Source: Verrucomicrobiota bacterium (GTDB lineage: Bacteria > Verrucomicrobiota > Verrucomicrobiia > Chthoniobacterales > JAFAMB01). From it: a stretch of 39,990 nt of DNA. The stretch spans positions 1-39,990 of the forward strand of contig JAFAQT010000053.1 of assembly GCA_019246215.1 (NCBI GenBank), in the 5' to 3' direction. The notes beneath the pieces were generated by a model, which was not told the DNA's origin, made no database searches, and saw only the letters and a list, made by a program, of their open reading frames with translations. The position numbers were made by a program, and so were the translations under genes. Of this stretch, positions 16,172 through 24,356 are shown piece by piece. The number at the start of each line of letters is the position of its first letter. Position 1 is the first letter of the stretch.

Positions 16172-17197
16172 TTACTCGTGCCTGCTCAGAAGGAAGGGAG
16201 ACGCAGTGCCGGTGGATTCGCGGACCGTGAGTTCAGGAGTCATCAAAATCTTGCGCAGCCGGCCTTCCCCCCCTTTGCGGATACGCTCCAAAAGGGTTCC
16301 GGCGGCAATCTCGCCCTGCCGGCGAATCGATTGGCCGACAGTCGTCAGCGCCGGGTAGATGTAGCGGCCGAGGTCGATACCGTCAAAACCGATTACTGAC
16401 AATTGGTTCGGTACGCGAATTGCGTGCTCAGCGGCAAATCGTAGCAGGCCGATGCCCATGAGATCGTTGCTCGCAAACACCGCGGTTATCTCTGCCCTCT
16501 TCAGCAAGATGCGAGCGGCCTTGTAGCCGCCTTCTGCGGTGAAATCTCCTCTGATAACCCATTCAGGCCGAAACGGTGCGCCAGCTTCCGCGAGCGCCTT
16601 TCGATATCCATTCAGGCGGTCGGTACTGACAGTTGTGGTATCAGGTCCGGCAATACATCCGATGGATTTATGCTTCTGTTCCAGCAGGTGACGCGTGGCG
16701 AGATAGCCTCCCTTGAAATGATCGATCTGTACAATGTCAGAGGTTACCCCCTTGACTGCTCGGTCGACAATAATGATCGGCACGTTCGCTTCCCGCACAT
16801 GTTCAGCCAGTCCCAGGTCATCCCCAGCGGAACAAATGATCAGCCCATCTATGCGTTTCTCGAGCAGCACTCGCAAATAGGTTTGTTGCCGTTCGGGTTG
16901 ATCATCGGAGTTGCATAGAACTACGGTGTACCCTGCACGATAACAGATGTCTTCAATTCCCTGCGCCAATTCCGCAAAAAAAGGATTAGAACTATTGGAG
17001 ATCAGGAGCCCAATGGTACAGGTGGATTGCTGTTTCAAGGATCTCGCCACCGCACTGGGAACGTAATTCAGACGCTGGATTGCTGCTTCGACTTCACCAC
17101 GCACCTTATCGCTCACAGGCCGTGTTTTATTGATCACGTGGGAGACGGTCGTATAGGAGACTCCCGCCAAGGCAGCTACATCCTTGATAGTCGACAT
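16172..17197 (-). CDS. LacI-family transcriptional regulator
   Basis: 341 aa. The N-terminal helix-turn-helix (MSTIKDVAALAGVSYTTVSH, residues 1-20) is followed by the hinge helix NYVPSAVARSLK (about 49-60), whose ARSL pattern fits minor-groove insertion at a central CG. The rest is a periplasmic-binding-like effector domain: TIGLLISNSSNPFFAELAQG, IDGLIICSAGDD, VPIIIVDRAV, GYLATRHLL, FASNDLMGIGLL and VIGFDGIDLGRY. It lies convergent to the sugar ABC operon. Palindromes of the right type sit at that operon's promoter (11936-11947) and upstream of its own start (17312-17323). A sugar-responsive, self-controlled repressor is therefore likely; this is inference. Confidence 0.93.
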   Translation of the reverse strand: MSTIKDVAALAGVSYTTVSHVINKTRPVSDKVRGEVEAAIQRLNYVPSAVARSLKQQSTCTIGLLISNSSNPFFAELAQGIEDICYRAGYTVVLCNSDDQPERQQTYLRVLLEKRIDGLIICSAGDDLGLAEHVREANVPIIIVDRAVKGVTSDIVQIDHFKGGYLATRHLLEQKHKSIGCIAGPDTTTVSTDRLNGYRKALAEAGAPFRPEWVIRGDFTAEGGYKAARILLKRAEITAVFASNDLMGIGLLRFAAEHAIRVPNQLSVIGFDGIDLGRYIYPALTTVGQSIRRQGEIAAGTLLERIRKGGEGRLRKILMTPELTVRESTGTASPFLLSRHE

Positions 17198-17311
17198 GGC
17201 GAATACGGATAGGGCGGAGTTGGTCGATTAGCGCATCTGTTCATTCTGACCCATTCGAAAGACAATTAAGCGCCCAAGTGTCGAAGATTGGCATTGGGGC
17301 CGGAAGTGCCT

Positions 17312-17323
17312 GCAAACGATTGC
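17312..17323. promoter_or_regulatory. Second LacI-type operator upstream of the lacI-family gene
   Basis: GCAAACGATTGC differs at one position from the perfect operator at 11936-11947 and keeps the GCAA...TTGC arms. It lies 115 bp before the lacI start on the minus strand, between that gene and the end of secDF. It fits autoregulation. No strong promoter boxes are visible beside it. Confidence 0.5.
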
Positions 17324-17358
17324 ATAAAATGCTTCTGGCACCATTCTCTTGCCGGTCG

Positions 17359-19722
17359 TTACTTCGCGGCAACCGGTTTTCCTTTAGCGCCCGATTCTTG
17401 CGGTCTGGAGACTTCGTGCCTCAGATTTCCCTTTCGCAAATTCGACCACCAGAGAACGATCGGTGCAGCGATAAAGATGGAAGAGTAGGTGCCTACGATC
17501 ACTCCCACGACGTTGGTGAACGCGAAATCGGCGAGCACCGGCCCGCCAAAGATCAGAAGCGAAAGCATGCAAATCAATGTTACGCCGCTCGTCAGAATGG
17601 TTCGACTCAGCGTCTCGTTGATGCTGGCGTTCATCAGGTATTGAATTGAGCCCTTTCGGCCCGAGCGCAAACCCTCGCGGATCCGGTCGAAGACAACGAT
17701 CTTGTCATTGATCGAGTAGCCGGCCACCGTCAGAATTGCCCCGACCATCACCAGCGAGAATTCGCGCCCAGTGATCACAAAAATGCCGAGTGTGATGATC
17801 AGGTCGTGGAGCATGGCGACGATCGTCCCGATGGCGAATGAAAATTCGAATCGTATCGTGACGTAGAGCAGAATGCCAAGGACAGCAATTCCAAGGGCAA
17901 ATAAAGAAGTTGTTGCAAGCTGCGTTCCCATGATGGGGCCGACACCTTCGGAGCGCTCAACGGTCAGACTCGCTTTTGGGAAGCTTTGTTCCAATTGGTG
18001 TACGATTTTGTCCGAGGTGCCAAACGGTGATCGGACCGAAACAAAATGCGAGGCGCGCCCCTTCTGCTCGCTCGCCTCCTGCTGGATCACCGCATTGCCC
18101 AATCCGATGTGTCCAAGAGCCGCACGAATGTCCGCCTCCGGGAGTTCCGTCGCCGATTTGACGAGCAGAAAGTCGCCGCCCGTAAAGTCAATGTTGAACA
18201 TCTTGTTGCCTCGCAGCCCGAATGCTGCGATCGACGCTGCCAGCAGGACCAGGGACGCAATCAAAGCGGTGCGCCATTTGCCTAGAAAATCGAAACTCTT
18301 TGATTTGATCAGATGCAGCATGGAGATGCGTTTCACCAAACCCAGCTTCAACGCCCAGCCGAAAACGTTGCGCGTCACCAGCAGTGCAGAAAACATCGAA
18401 GCGATGATGCCGATCGTCAGGGTGATCGCGAACCCTTTAACCGGACCAGAACCGAGCCAGAACAGAATCGCAACTTTCAGGAGGGTTGTAAGGTTTGAAT
18501 CGACGATTGCGCTGAACGCCTTGCGGTAGGCGGTATCGATCGCCGATTTGAGGCTCTTCCCGTGCTCGAGTTCTTCTCTTAGACGTTCGTAGATAAGAAC
18601 GTTGGCGTCGATCGCCATCCCAATCGTCAAGATGATCCCTGCAATTCCCGGGAGCGTGAGGACGAATCCGAAGAGCGACATTGCGCCGAATAAGAGGATG
18701 CCATTTACCGCGAGACCGATGAACGCAACCAAGCCTGCCGCCCGATAATAGACGAGAACGAACACCAGCGTTGCTGCGAGTCCCGCCAACCCTGCTGCAA
18801 TTCCGCGGAAGATCGAGTCTTGCCCTAAGGTCGCCGAAACAGTCCTGGTTTCATCAATTGCCACCGGAGTCTGCAGCGGGTTTTCCATGACGCTGGCAAG
18901 GTTTTTCGCCTCGTCGCCGGTAAAGTTTCCGGTAATAACCGCCTCTCCGTTCGGAATTTCGCTTTGAATATTTGGTGCCGACACGACTTCGTTGTCGAGG
19001 ACAATGGCCAGTCTATTATTGATGTTATCGCGCGTGACTCGGCGAAACGCTTCGGCGCCGGCTCGCGTCAGTCTCAATGAAACTTCGTAACCTCGCTGCT
19101 CGAATACGGGCCGGGCGCTTGCCACGTCCTGTCCGGTGAGTTCCGGTCGTCGCTTGACCAGCAGTTTTTCGGTCTGCCCGTTTCGGCGTTCAGTAGAGGG
19201 GAGAACGACGTAACCCGGAGGGGTAAAAGCCGTGCCGGCAGCAATTTGCCGGACAAGTTGATCGGTGTTCGGGTGGACCAGCCGGAACTCCAGTTTCGCG
19301 ACCCGCTGCAGCTGCTGCCGCGCCGTTTCGACTTGTGCCGTGTTCAATCCTGGGATCTGGACCAGGATATGGTCTGCCCCTTGTTTGGTGATTACCGGCT
19401 CGCTGACGCCGAATTCATCGACACGTTTTCGGATGACCTCGACCGCCTGCTCTTGCATCTCCGGCGTGATCGGGCGTGGCCGACCCCCATCTTCAGGAAC
19501 GGGCGGCACCAACCGGACCAGAAATGAGGTTCCGCCCTGCAAATCGAGTCCGAGATGAATTTTTTGTTCGAATGGTAAGAACGCATCGATCGAGAAAGTG
19601 CAAAGCAGCAACGTCAAGGTCGTGCCCAGTCCACGTTTTGTCTTCTCCTTGTCGGTCAGAAAGTACCAGGCGAAAAGAAGCAGCACGAAGAGCCCGAAAA
19701 AGAAGGTCAACGTCGCGTTCAT
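17359..19722 (-). CDS. secDF: Fused protein translocase subunit SecDF
   Basis: 787 aa. SecD part (about 1-450): N-terminal membrane helix (FFFGLFVLLLFAWYFL), HLGLDLQGGTSFLVRL, the large P1 region with QAVEVIRKRVDEFGVSEP and ILVQIPGL, and SAPNIQSEIPNGEAVITGNF. It ends with the helix motif GIILTIGMAIDANVLIYERL, which carries the proton-path Asp. SecF part (about 490-787): FNIDFTGGDFLLVKS, RFEFSFAIGTIVAMLHDLII and GYSINDKIVVFDRIREGLR. SecDF uses the proton gradient to pull secreted proteins out of the SecYEG channel. Fusion into one chain occurs in several phyla. yajC lies 10 bp upstream, the usual yajC-secD-secF order. Confidence 0.96.
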   Translation of the reverse strand: MNATLTFFFGLFVLLLFAWYFLTDKEKTKRGLGTTLTLLLCTFSIDAFLPFEQKIHLGLDLQGGTSFLVRLVPPVPEDGGRPRPITPEMQEQAVEVIRKRVDEFGVSEPVITKQGADHILVQIPGLNTAQVETARQQLQRVAKLEFRLVHPNTDQLVRQIAAGTAFTPPGYVVLPSTERRNGQTEKLLVKRRPELTGQDVASARPVFEQRGYEVSLRLTRAGAEAFRRVTRDNINNRLAIVLDNEVVSAPNIQSEIPNGEAVITGNFTGDEAKNLASVMENPLQTPVAIDETRTVSATLGQDSIFRGIAAGLAGLAATLVFVLVYYRAAGLVAFIGLAVNGILLFGAMSLFGFVLTLPGIAGIILTIGMAIDANVLIYERLREELEHGKSLKSAIDTAYRKAFSAIVDSNLTTLLKVAILFWLGSGPVKGFAITLTIGIIASMFSALLVTRNVFGWALKLGLVKRISMLHLIKSKSFDFLGKWRTALIASLVLLAASIAAFGLRGNKMFNIDFTGGDFLLVKSATELPEADIRAALGHIGLGNAVIQQEASEQKGRASHFVSVRSPFGTSDKIVHQLEQSFPKASLTVERSEGVGPIMGTQLATTSLFALGIAVLGILLYVTIRFEFSFAIGTIVAMLHDLIITLGIFVITGREFSLVMVGAILTVAGYSINDKIVVFDRIREGLRSGRKGSIQYLMNASINETLSRTILTSGVTLICMLSLLIFGGPVLADFAFTNVVGVIVGTYSSIFIAAPIVLWWSNLRKGNLRHEVSRPQESGAKGKPVAAK

Positions 19723-19732
19723 GGCGAACTGC

Positions 19733-20104
19733 TTAAGCGGTCGGTTTTGCTTCGGAAGCGGCTGGTTTTGATTCTGCTGTCTTTTCGACTCCTACCACTG
19801 CGCTTTTGTCGATCTCGATCTTAACATTGTCGGCAACTTTAAGCAGAAAGGTAGTCTCTTTGACATTTGCGATCAAACCGTGGATACCACTGTTAGTGAC
19901 GACACGATCGCCGGTTTTGAGGTTTTTGATCAGCAATTGAAGTTGCTTTCTCTGTTTCTGCTGGGGACGAATCAGGAGAAAATAAAAGATGACCCCCATG
20001 AAAAGAAAAGGCAAAAGCTGCAGCAGATCAGTTTGGGGAGCAGCTGTTTGAGGAACAGCGGTTTGTTGAGCCAGGAAGAAAATTGTTGGGATTATCGGAT
20101 GCAT
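19733..20104 (-). CDS. yajC: Preprotein translocase subunit YajC
   Basis: 123 aa. One membrane helix (about 27-45, LLPFLFMGVIFYFLLIRPQQ), followed directly by the family motif RPQQKQRKQLQ and then LKTGDRVVTNSGIHGLIANV. It ends in an Ala/Glu/Lys-rich tail. YajC associates with SecDF in the inner membrane. It is 10 bp upstream of secDF and surely co-transcribed with it. The Gln/Ala/Pro-rich stretch before the helix is longer than in E. coli. Confidence 0.93.
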   Translation of the reverse strand: MHPIIPTIFFLAQQTAVPQTAAPQTDLLQLLPFLFMGVIFYFLLIRPQQKQRKQLQLLIKNLKTGDRVVTNSGIHGLIANVKETTFLLKVADNVKIEIDKSAVVGVEKTAESKPAASEAKPTA

Positions 20105-20231
20105 ACTGAACCCTTGACGAAGGTCTTGCCTTTGGACGAGGGGAAATGAGTCAATAACTCAAAGACGCGAATGGATCAAAACAAATATTGCTCCACCTTC
20201 CAGCGTGCAACCTCCGCCGGAATAGGCCTGC

Positions 20232-21071
20232 CTATGGTCGATGCGCAATCCGGGCTGGCGCCCTGTAACCATCCGGATCCACAATCAAGTCGCCAAAACC
20301 GATCGCGCGAACTGCCTCTCGGATCTGGCTTTCCACAGCGGATAACTTTTCCATTTCGCCGTGGTCGACTTGGAGTTTTGCGTTCGGAGCTTCGTTCGCC
20401 TGAGCGAAGTAACGAACGCGAAAAATTTCGAATCCGCACGACCGCACATATTCCTCGGCCTGTTCGACCATTCTCAACGCGTTGCCGGTCACGACCGTGC
20501 CATACGGTATTCTTGAACTGAGACAAGGTTGTGCGGGTATATCGGCAGTCGGGAGACCATGCTCGCGCGAAAGTAGCCGGATCTCCGCCTTCGTTAGGCC
20601 GGTCATCCGGAGGGGAGCGAGCACGCGAAACTGCAGGGCAGCACTGGCCCCCGGTCGTACCTGGAAGGCGTCATCCGCATTTTCTCCATAGGCTAGCGTG
20701 CGAAACCCGCGTTCCAGCGCGAGGCTCTGCATTCTGGTGAACAGCTCGAGTTTACAAAAGTAACAGCGGTTGACTGGATTGCGTGCATACCGGGGGTCGT
20801 CAAGTTCCGTCGTCGAAATGACCTCCAAGTTAGCTCCGAACGCTTTCGCAGCCGCAAGCGCGCCAGCAAGAGCGGCCCGTGGCAGACTGGGGCTATCGGC
20901 AATAATGCCGAGAGCACGGTGTCCCAGGACTCCGGTCGCTTCGCTCAGGAGAAACGTGCTGTCGACTCCCCCGGAATAAGCGACTAATAACGGACCAACT
21001 TCTTTCAGGAGCTCTCGCAGTTCACGCAATTTTTCCCGGGGCGCATTCGGTTTGATCATTTTGTTATCCAT
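20232..21071 (-). CDS. larE: LarE-type ATP-dependent sulfur transferase, CxxC variant
   Basis: 279 aa. The PP-loop is LLVAYSGGVDSTFLL (about 28-42). NPVNRCYFCKLELF follows, with C103 and C106. GENADDAF is next, then the LarE signature QPCLSSRIPYG, whose Cys183 matches the sulfur-donor Cys of Lactiplantibacillus LarE. The family sulfurates the pyridinium dicarboxylate precursor of the nickel-pincer cofactor of lactate racemase-type enzymes. Three conserved cysteines (103, 106, 183) are the pattern reported for the [4Fe-4S]-dependent LarE group, so catalytic rather than sacrificial sulfur transfer is possible. No larA, larB or larC is in view. Its start directly abuts the stop of hemQ. The exact substrate here is not proven. 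Confidence 0.87.
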   Translation of the reverse strand: MDNKMIKPNAPREKLRELRELLKEVGPLLVAYSGGVDSTFLLSEATGVLGHRALGIIADSPSLPRAALAGALAAAKAFGANLEVISTTELDDPRYARNPVNRCYFCKLELFTRMQSLALERGFRTLAYGENADDAFQVRPGASAALQFRVLAPLRMTGLTKAEIRLLSREHGLPTADIPAQPCLSSRIPYGTVVTGNALRMVEQAEEYVRSCGFEIFRVRYFAQANEAPNAKLQVDHGEMEKLSAVESQIREAVRAIGFGDLIVDPDGYRAPARIAHRP

Positions 21072-21890
21072 TTACAACTGGATCCTTCGAAACAAATCGT
21101 CCAGTGGGAGCTGCAGGCCAACATAGAACTTTCCAAAATCTGCGTATTGAGCGCTTACGGCATCGAATCTCATGGCGTACACAATTGATTTTATCTCGAA
21201 GATGTCGTGCGCAAACAGAGATACCCCCCATTCGCCGTCATCCAAACCGGTCGAGCCAGTGATAAGTTGGCGAACCCGCCCTGTATATTGGCGCCCGATG
21301 CGGCCATGACCTAACATCAGTTCTTTTCGCTTTTCGAACGGGAGAATATACCAGTTTTGTGCGGCATCCCTCCTTTTTGTCATCGGGTAGAAACAAAAAA
21401 CGGGCCAATCCGGCATATTGGGGTAAAGGCGGTCCTGGAGATATTTCTGCATTCGCTGCCGAAATTCGCCGCGCTCCTGTGCGAACTCGGACGACCCGGG
21501 AGACAACCCCTTTTCGGCGCTCAACGAAGTGGCGTAGTCCTCTTCGCTGGTGGTGTATTCACTGCGTTCTGTCAGGGAATAGAAACTGAAAACCGGGGCC
21601 AGAACATTAGCCCCCAACGACAAGGTCAGCCTCTTTTCGATGCTGTTTGCAGTGTGAAGATCCTCGGTCAAGAGCATGAATCCGATGTCTGCCTTTGGGG
21701 AGACCACGCTGAATGTCAGGATCTGAGTGGAAGGCAGGGATCGGATTTCCTGCACTAAGGCGGACAGGTTCGTCTTCGCCGAGAGTCTCTGCTCGGAAGT
21801 GAGCACTTGCCACTGGCCGAACTCTACTCGATAAAAGAGATGCAGCACGTGCCAACCTTCTTTGGGACGCAACACTGGCCAGTCTGTCAT
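21072..21890 (-). CDS. hemQ: HemQ, coproheme decarboxylase (chlorite dismutase family)
   Basis: 272 aa from the ATG at 21890 (MTDWPVLRPKEGWHVLHLFY); a GTG at 21908 is the alternative. The C-terminal ferredoxin-like half carries FCFYPMTKRRDAAQNWYILP and ELMLGHGRIGRQYTGRVRQL, followed by ITGSTGLDDGEWGVSLFAHD and MRFDAVSAQYADFGKFYVG. The Tyr in NWYILP and the His in GHGRIGRQ match the catalytic Tyr and proximal haem-ligand His of HemQ. The enzyme turns coproheme into haem b using H2O2, the last step of the coproporphyrin-dependent route. A true chlorite dismutase is unlikely because the sequence matches HemQ throughout this region. larE follows with no gap. Confidence 0.9.
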   Translation of the reverse strand: MTDWPVLRPKEGWHVLHLFYRVEFGQWQVLTSEQRLSAKTNLSALVQEIRSLPSTQILTFSVVSPKADIGFMLLTEDLHTANSIEKRLTLSLGANVLAPVFSFYSLTERSEYTTSEEDYATSLSAEKGLSPGSSEFAQERGEFRQRMQKYLQDRLYPNMPDWPVFCFYPMTKRRDAAQNWYILPFEKRKELMLGHGRIGRQYTGRVRQLITGSTGLDDGEWGVSLFAHDIFEIKSIVYAMRFDAVSAQYADFGKFYVGLQLPLDDLFRRIQL

Positions 21891-22166
21891 ACGAAATCTT
21901 ACTTGCACTCTGCTGTCTGTCCAAGGCCAAGCAGAGCCTCGAGTTCTTTCCTTGCCGCGCCCCGTTCGGTTAGCGTTTTGACCTTTGCGTTATTCGTAAG
22001 GCCGGGCGATGTTCGCGGACCGACAAATCTCGAAAAGAGGACTCCAGGGTAGCGAATTGATCTGAGACTTGCAGTGTCGGTTTGATTCGTTAGATTGGCG
22101 GGCCTTTGAACAGGACGCAGGAGATAACTTGGTTCGGGAATCGCTAAAGAGATTATAAGGTAACTT

Positions 22167-22403
22167 ATGGCTGACGTTGCAAATAAGTATCCGCAGAATG
22201 TGGCTGGGCAATTTTACGTGGATGACCAATGTATTGATTGCGATCTTTGCCGCGAAACGGCACCTGCAAATTTTACCCGCAACGATGACGGTGGTCACTC
22301 CTACGTATATAAACAGCCGGAGAACCCGGACGAAGAAGCCCTGTGTAAAGAGGCAATGGAAGGATGTCCCGTTGAAGCGATCGGAAGCGATGGAGACAGT
22401 TAG
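22167..22403 (+). CDS. Small [4Fe-4S] ferredoxin
   Basis: 78 aa with QCIDCDLCRETAPANF (C22, C25, C28) and MEGCPVEAIG (C67), the ligand set of one [4Fe-4S] cluster. Cys60 (ALCKEAMEGC) may pair with another group or form a disulfide, as in other single-cluster ferredoxins. The protein is very acidic and cytosolic, an electron carrier. AAGG sits 7 bases before the ATG. It is the first plus-strand gene after a 276-bp gap from hemQ. The partner enzyme is not evident. Confidence 0.9.
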   Translation: MADVANKYPQNVAGQFYVDDQCIDCDLCRETAPANFTRNDDGGHSYVYKQPENPDEEALCKEAMEGCPVEAIGSDGDS

Positions 22404-22480
22404 CAGGATGGGTGGGACACGCCCATATTGCGAAACGAAGCGGAAAGTCCGCACTTGTCGCCGGGCTATCCCTTTTCCTT

Positions 22481-22840
22481 ATGCCGAAATCGCTACGCAA
22501 AACAGTGATTGAAGAGTGGCGCGGGCTGCCTGAGTCGGACGAAAAGCTGGATCGGACGCTCTCAACTCGAGAGGTGCTTCTTCAACTCGCCCCGAAACTT
22601 GGACTGGAAGCACGGCTGCGCGAAGAGGAAATCTTCTTTGCGTGGGCTGAAATCGTTGGCGATTTTTTTGCGAGGCACTCTCGCCCGGTGAGACTGAATC
22701 AAGGCATCCTGGTGGTGAATGTCCTGCAGCCCACGGTGTTGTACGAGCTCGACAGACAGTGGAAGTCGCTGATTTTGACAAAGTTGAAGGAGCGATTTGG
22801 TGGCAAACTAATCAAAGAACTTCGCTTTCGGGTGGGCTGA
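22481..22840 (+). CDS. DUF721 / DciA-like protein
   Basis: 119 aa from ATG 22481 (MPKSLRKTVIEEWRGLPESD). Its C-terminal half has the DUF721 pattern: EEIFFAWAEIVGDFFARHSR, PVRLNQGILVVNVLQPTVLY and ELDRQWKSLILTKLKERFGG. In bacteria without DnaC/DnaI, members of this family (DciA) help load the replicative helicase, but others have no proven role. A GTG further upstream (22412) is in frame; the residues it would add are not family-like. folB follows after 22 bp. Confidence 0.75.
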   Translation: MPKSLRKTVIEEWRGLPESDEKLDRTLSTREVLLQLAPKLGLEARLREEEIFFAWAEIVGDFFARHSRPVRLNQGILVVNVLQPTVLYELDRQWKSLILTKLKERFGGKLIKELRFRVG

Positions 22841-22862
22841 ACCGTCCGTTGAGCCGCGATTT

Positions 22863-23243
22863 TTGGAAACGTATAGGCAGATATGTTCCGACGAATGGAT
22901 CGAAATTAACGATCTGGAGGTGAAAGGCACCATCGGCGTGCCGGAGAAGGAGCGCAAAACTCCTCAAAGATTGCTGGTCTGTGTTCGGTTTAAGATCGAG
23001 ACTACTTTTGCAGCCTTAGACGATAGAATAGAGAAAACCGTCGACTATACCAGTGTCGCCGCCGCAGTCGAGAGGGTCGTCAAGACCAGTAGGGCGCGCC
23101 TCATAGAACAATTGGTTTCTGAGCTCGGGGACTCCTTAATGACGCGCTTTCCGATGCTGCGCCTGGAAATCGAGTTGCGGAAATTTATTCTGCCGAACGC
23201 CCGATACGTCAGCGTGAAATCAGGCTGGACGCGTGGTCGGTAG
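22863..23243 (+). CDS. folB: Dihydroneopterin aldolase
   Basis: 126 aa, most likely from a TTG at 22863; no ATG or GTG fits better. Features are WIEINDLEVKGTIGVPEKER, PQRLLVCVRFKIETTF, DDRIEKTVDYTSVAAAVE, RLIEQLVSELGDSLMTRFP and ELRKFILPNARYVSVKSGW. Length and layout fit FolB, which cleaves 7,8-dihydroneopterin in folate synthesis as a cytosolic multimer. The other folate gene in the window is folP at 26791-27639 on the opposite strand. Family certainty is good; FolB-like epimerase or FolX activity cannot be excluded. Confidence 0.82.
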   Translation: METYRQICSDEWIEINDLEVKGTIGVPEKERKTPQRLLVCVRFKIETTFAALDDRIEKTVDYTSVAAAVERVVKTSRARLIEQLVSELGDSLMTRFPMLRLEIELRKFILPNARYVSVKSGWTRGR

Positions 23244-23273
23244 GAGCGCGGTTTCCTTCTCGAGGTTAACGGT

Positions 23274-23709
23274 ACACAGAAGCAAACAAAGACAATTTGA
23301 ACAGAAGGAAACAGCGCGGCGGAGCCGCAACCAAACTTCGGGCATGTTGGAGCGCCGTGGATGTTTGGTAAAAGCGAAGGTGCAAAACCAAACCGCCGCG
23401 CCGATGTTGACCAACGCACCCGCTTAGCAGCTTGATCACTTTCTGAAAAGCCTCGCGAAAATCGAAGATTCCCAACTATAGCAGGGCAAAGGAAATGAAG
23501 AGGGGATCAGTGCGGAGGCTTCGAAATTGTCTCTGTTATTCGATAACTTCCGTTTGCGCGCGTGACGTTCGGCCAGCTTGGGTTTGGAAGCGAAAATCAA
23601 ATAGGGGCGTTGTAGAAACCGCTGTCGGGCGCTCAGTTCAAAACCGGTATCTACCTTCATCGCCTTTGCTTCCTTCTGTTCAAATCCTCTTGTATCCTTC
23701 TGTGATCCC
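23274..23709. repeat. Intergenic element, family B, ~436 bp with inverted ends
   Basis: The non-coding gap 23244-23726 is almost filled by this element. The left end reads ACACAGAAGCAAACAAAG then ATTTGAACAGAAGGAAAC. The right end is its imperfect reverse complement: CTTCCTTCTGTTCAAATCC then TGTATCCTTCTGTGATC. Inside, GCGCGGCGG (23314-23322) pairs with CCGCCGCGC (23393-23401) around a segment that reads weakly in several frames. There is no transposase. The end word TTTGAACAGAAGG recurs in the tandem repeats at 39.36-39.88 kb. Confidence 0.65.
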
Positions 23710-23726
23710 CGGTTGGGCTTTAGGTT

Positions 23727-24356
23727 TTACCATAGCCGCCTGCTGAGTTCTTCAAACTCATGCTGGTTGTGTTCCACCGCCAATACCGGTACATCCACAA
23801 GGTTCTCAAGGACGCTCAGGTTCGTGGGCTCGGAAATATCGGGGTCAGCGTTCATTGAATTCAAGATAATCAAGGACGTCTTCAGACCTGCCCTGCGAGC
23901 GGCTTCGACGGTCAGCCGTGCATGGTTCAGGACTCCTAGTCGGTTGGCGGCAACGATCAGCACGTTCAAGTGAAGATCTCGGGCAAGATCGCGAAAATCG
24001 TAATCGGCGAAAATCGGGACCATGATGCCGCCGGCGCCCTCGACCAGCACGCCGGAATGTCGCCTCGCCAGTTGCTCGAATACCTGGCGAATCGCATCCA
24101 GGTCGATGAGACGACTTTCGATCATCGACGCGGTATACGGTGCGACCGGGGTCCGGTACCAAACGGGATTGATGATGTGTTCGGGCTCACAAAAGCCGCA
24201 CGCTTCAAGAAGGTGCCGCACGTCGGCGTTGTCACCGGTACAGATCGGTTTCATCCCGACAGCATCGATCCCTCTGGACCGCGAACACCGGACCAGTCCA
24301 CTGACGACGAAAGTCTTTCCAACACCCGTGTCTGTTCCTGTGACAAAATAGTTCAC
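23727..24356 (-). CDS. bioD: Dethiobiotin synthetase
   Basis: 209 aa. The P-loop is FVTGTDTGVGKT (4-15). Other landmarks are AVGMKPICTG, VWYRTPVAPYTASMIE, VLVEGAGGIMVPI, VLIVAANRLGVLNHARLTVE and a conserved ILNS. It carboxylates diaminopelargonate to dethiobiotin with CO2 and ATP. The GTG start overlaps the glmM stop (GTGA), so translation is probably coupled. No other bio gene is in the window. The length is close to the usual 220-230 aa. Confidence 0.95.
   Translation of the reverse strand: MNYFVTGTDTGVGKTFVVSGLVRCSRSRGIDAVGMKPICTGDNADVRHLLEACGFCEPEHIINPVWYRTPVAPYTASMIESRLIDLDAIRQVFEQLARRHSGVLVEGAGGIMVPIFADYDFRDLARDLHLNVLIVAANRLGVLNHARLTVEAARRAGLKTSLIILNSMNADPDISEPTNLSVLENLVDVPVLAVEHNQHEFEELSRRLW

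Noticed and set aside
17873-18529. 218-codon open frame on the plus strand, antisense to secDF
   Set aside because: It lies wholly inside the well-supported secDF gene. The peptide is Arg/Ser/Pro-rich and shows no family motif; it is a shadow of biased codons.
23220-23427. Small frames on both strands at the left of the folB-bioD gap
   Set aside because: They lie in the family-B element, overlap each other, and have no ribosome site or recognisable family.
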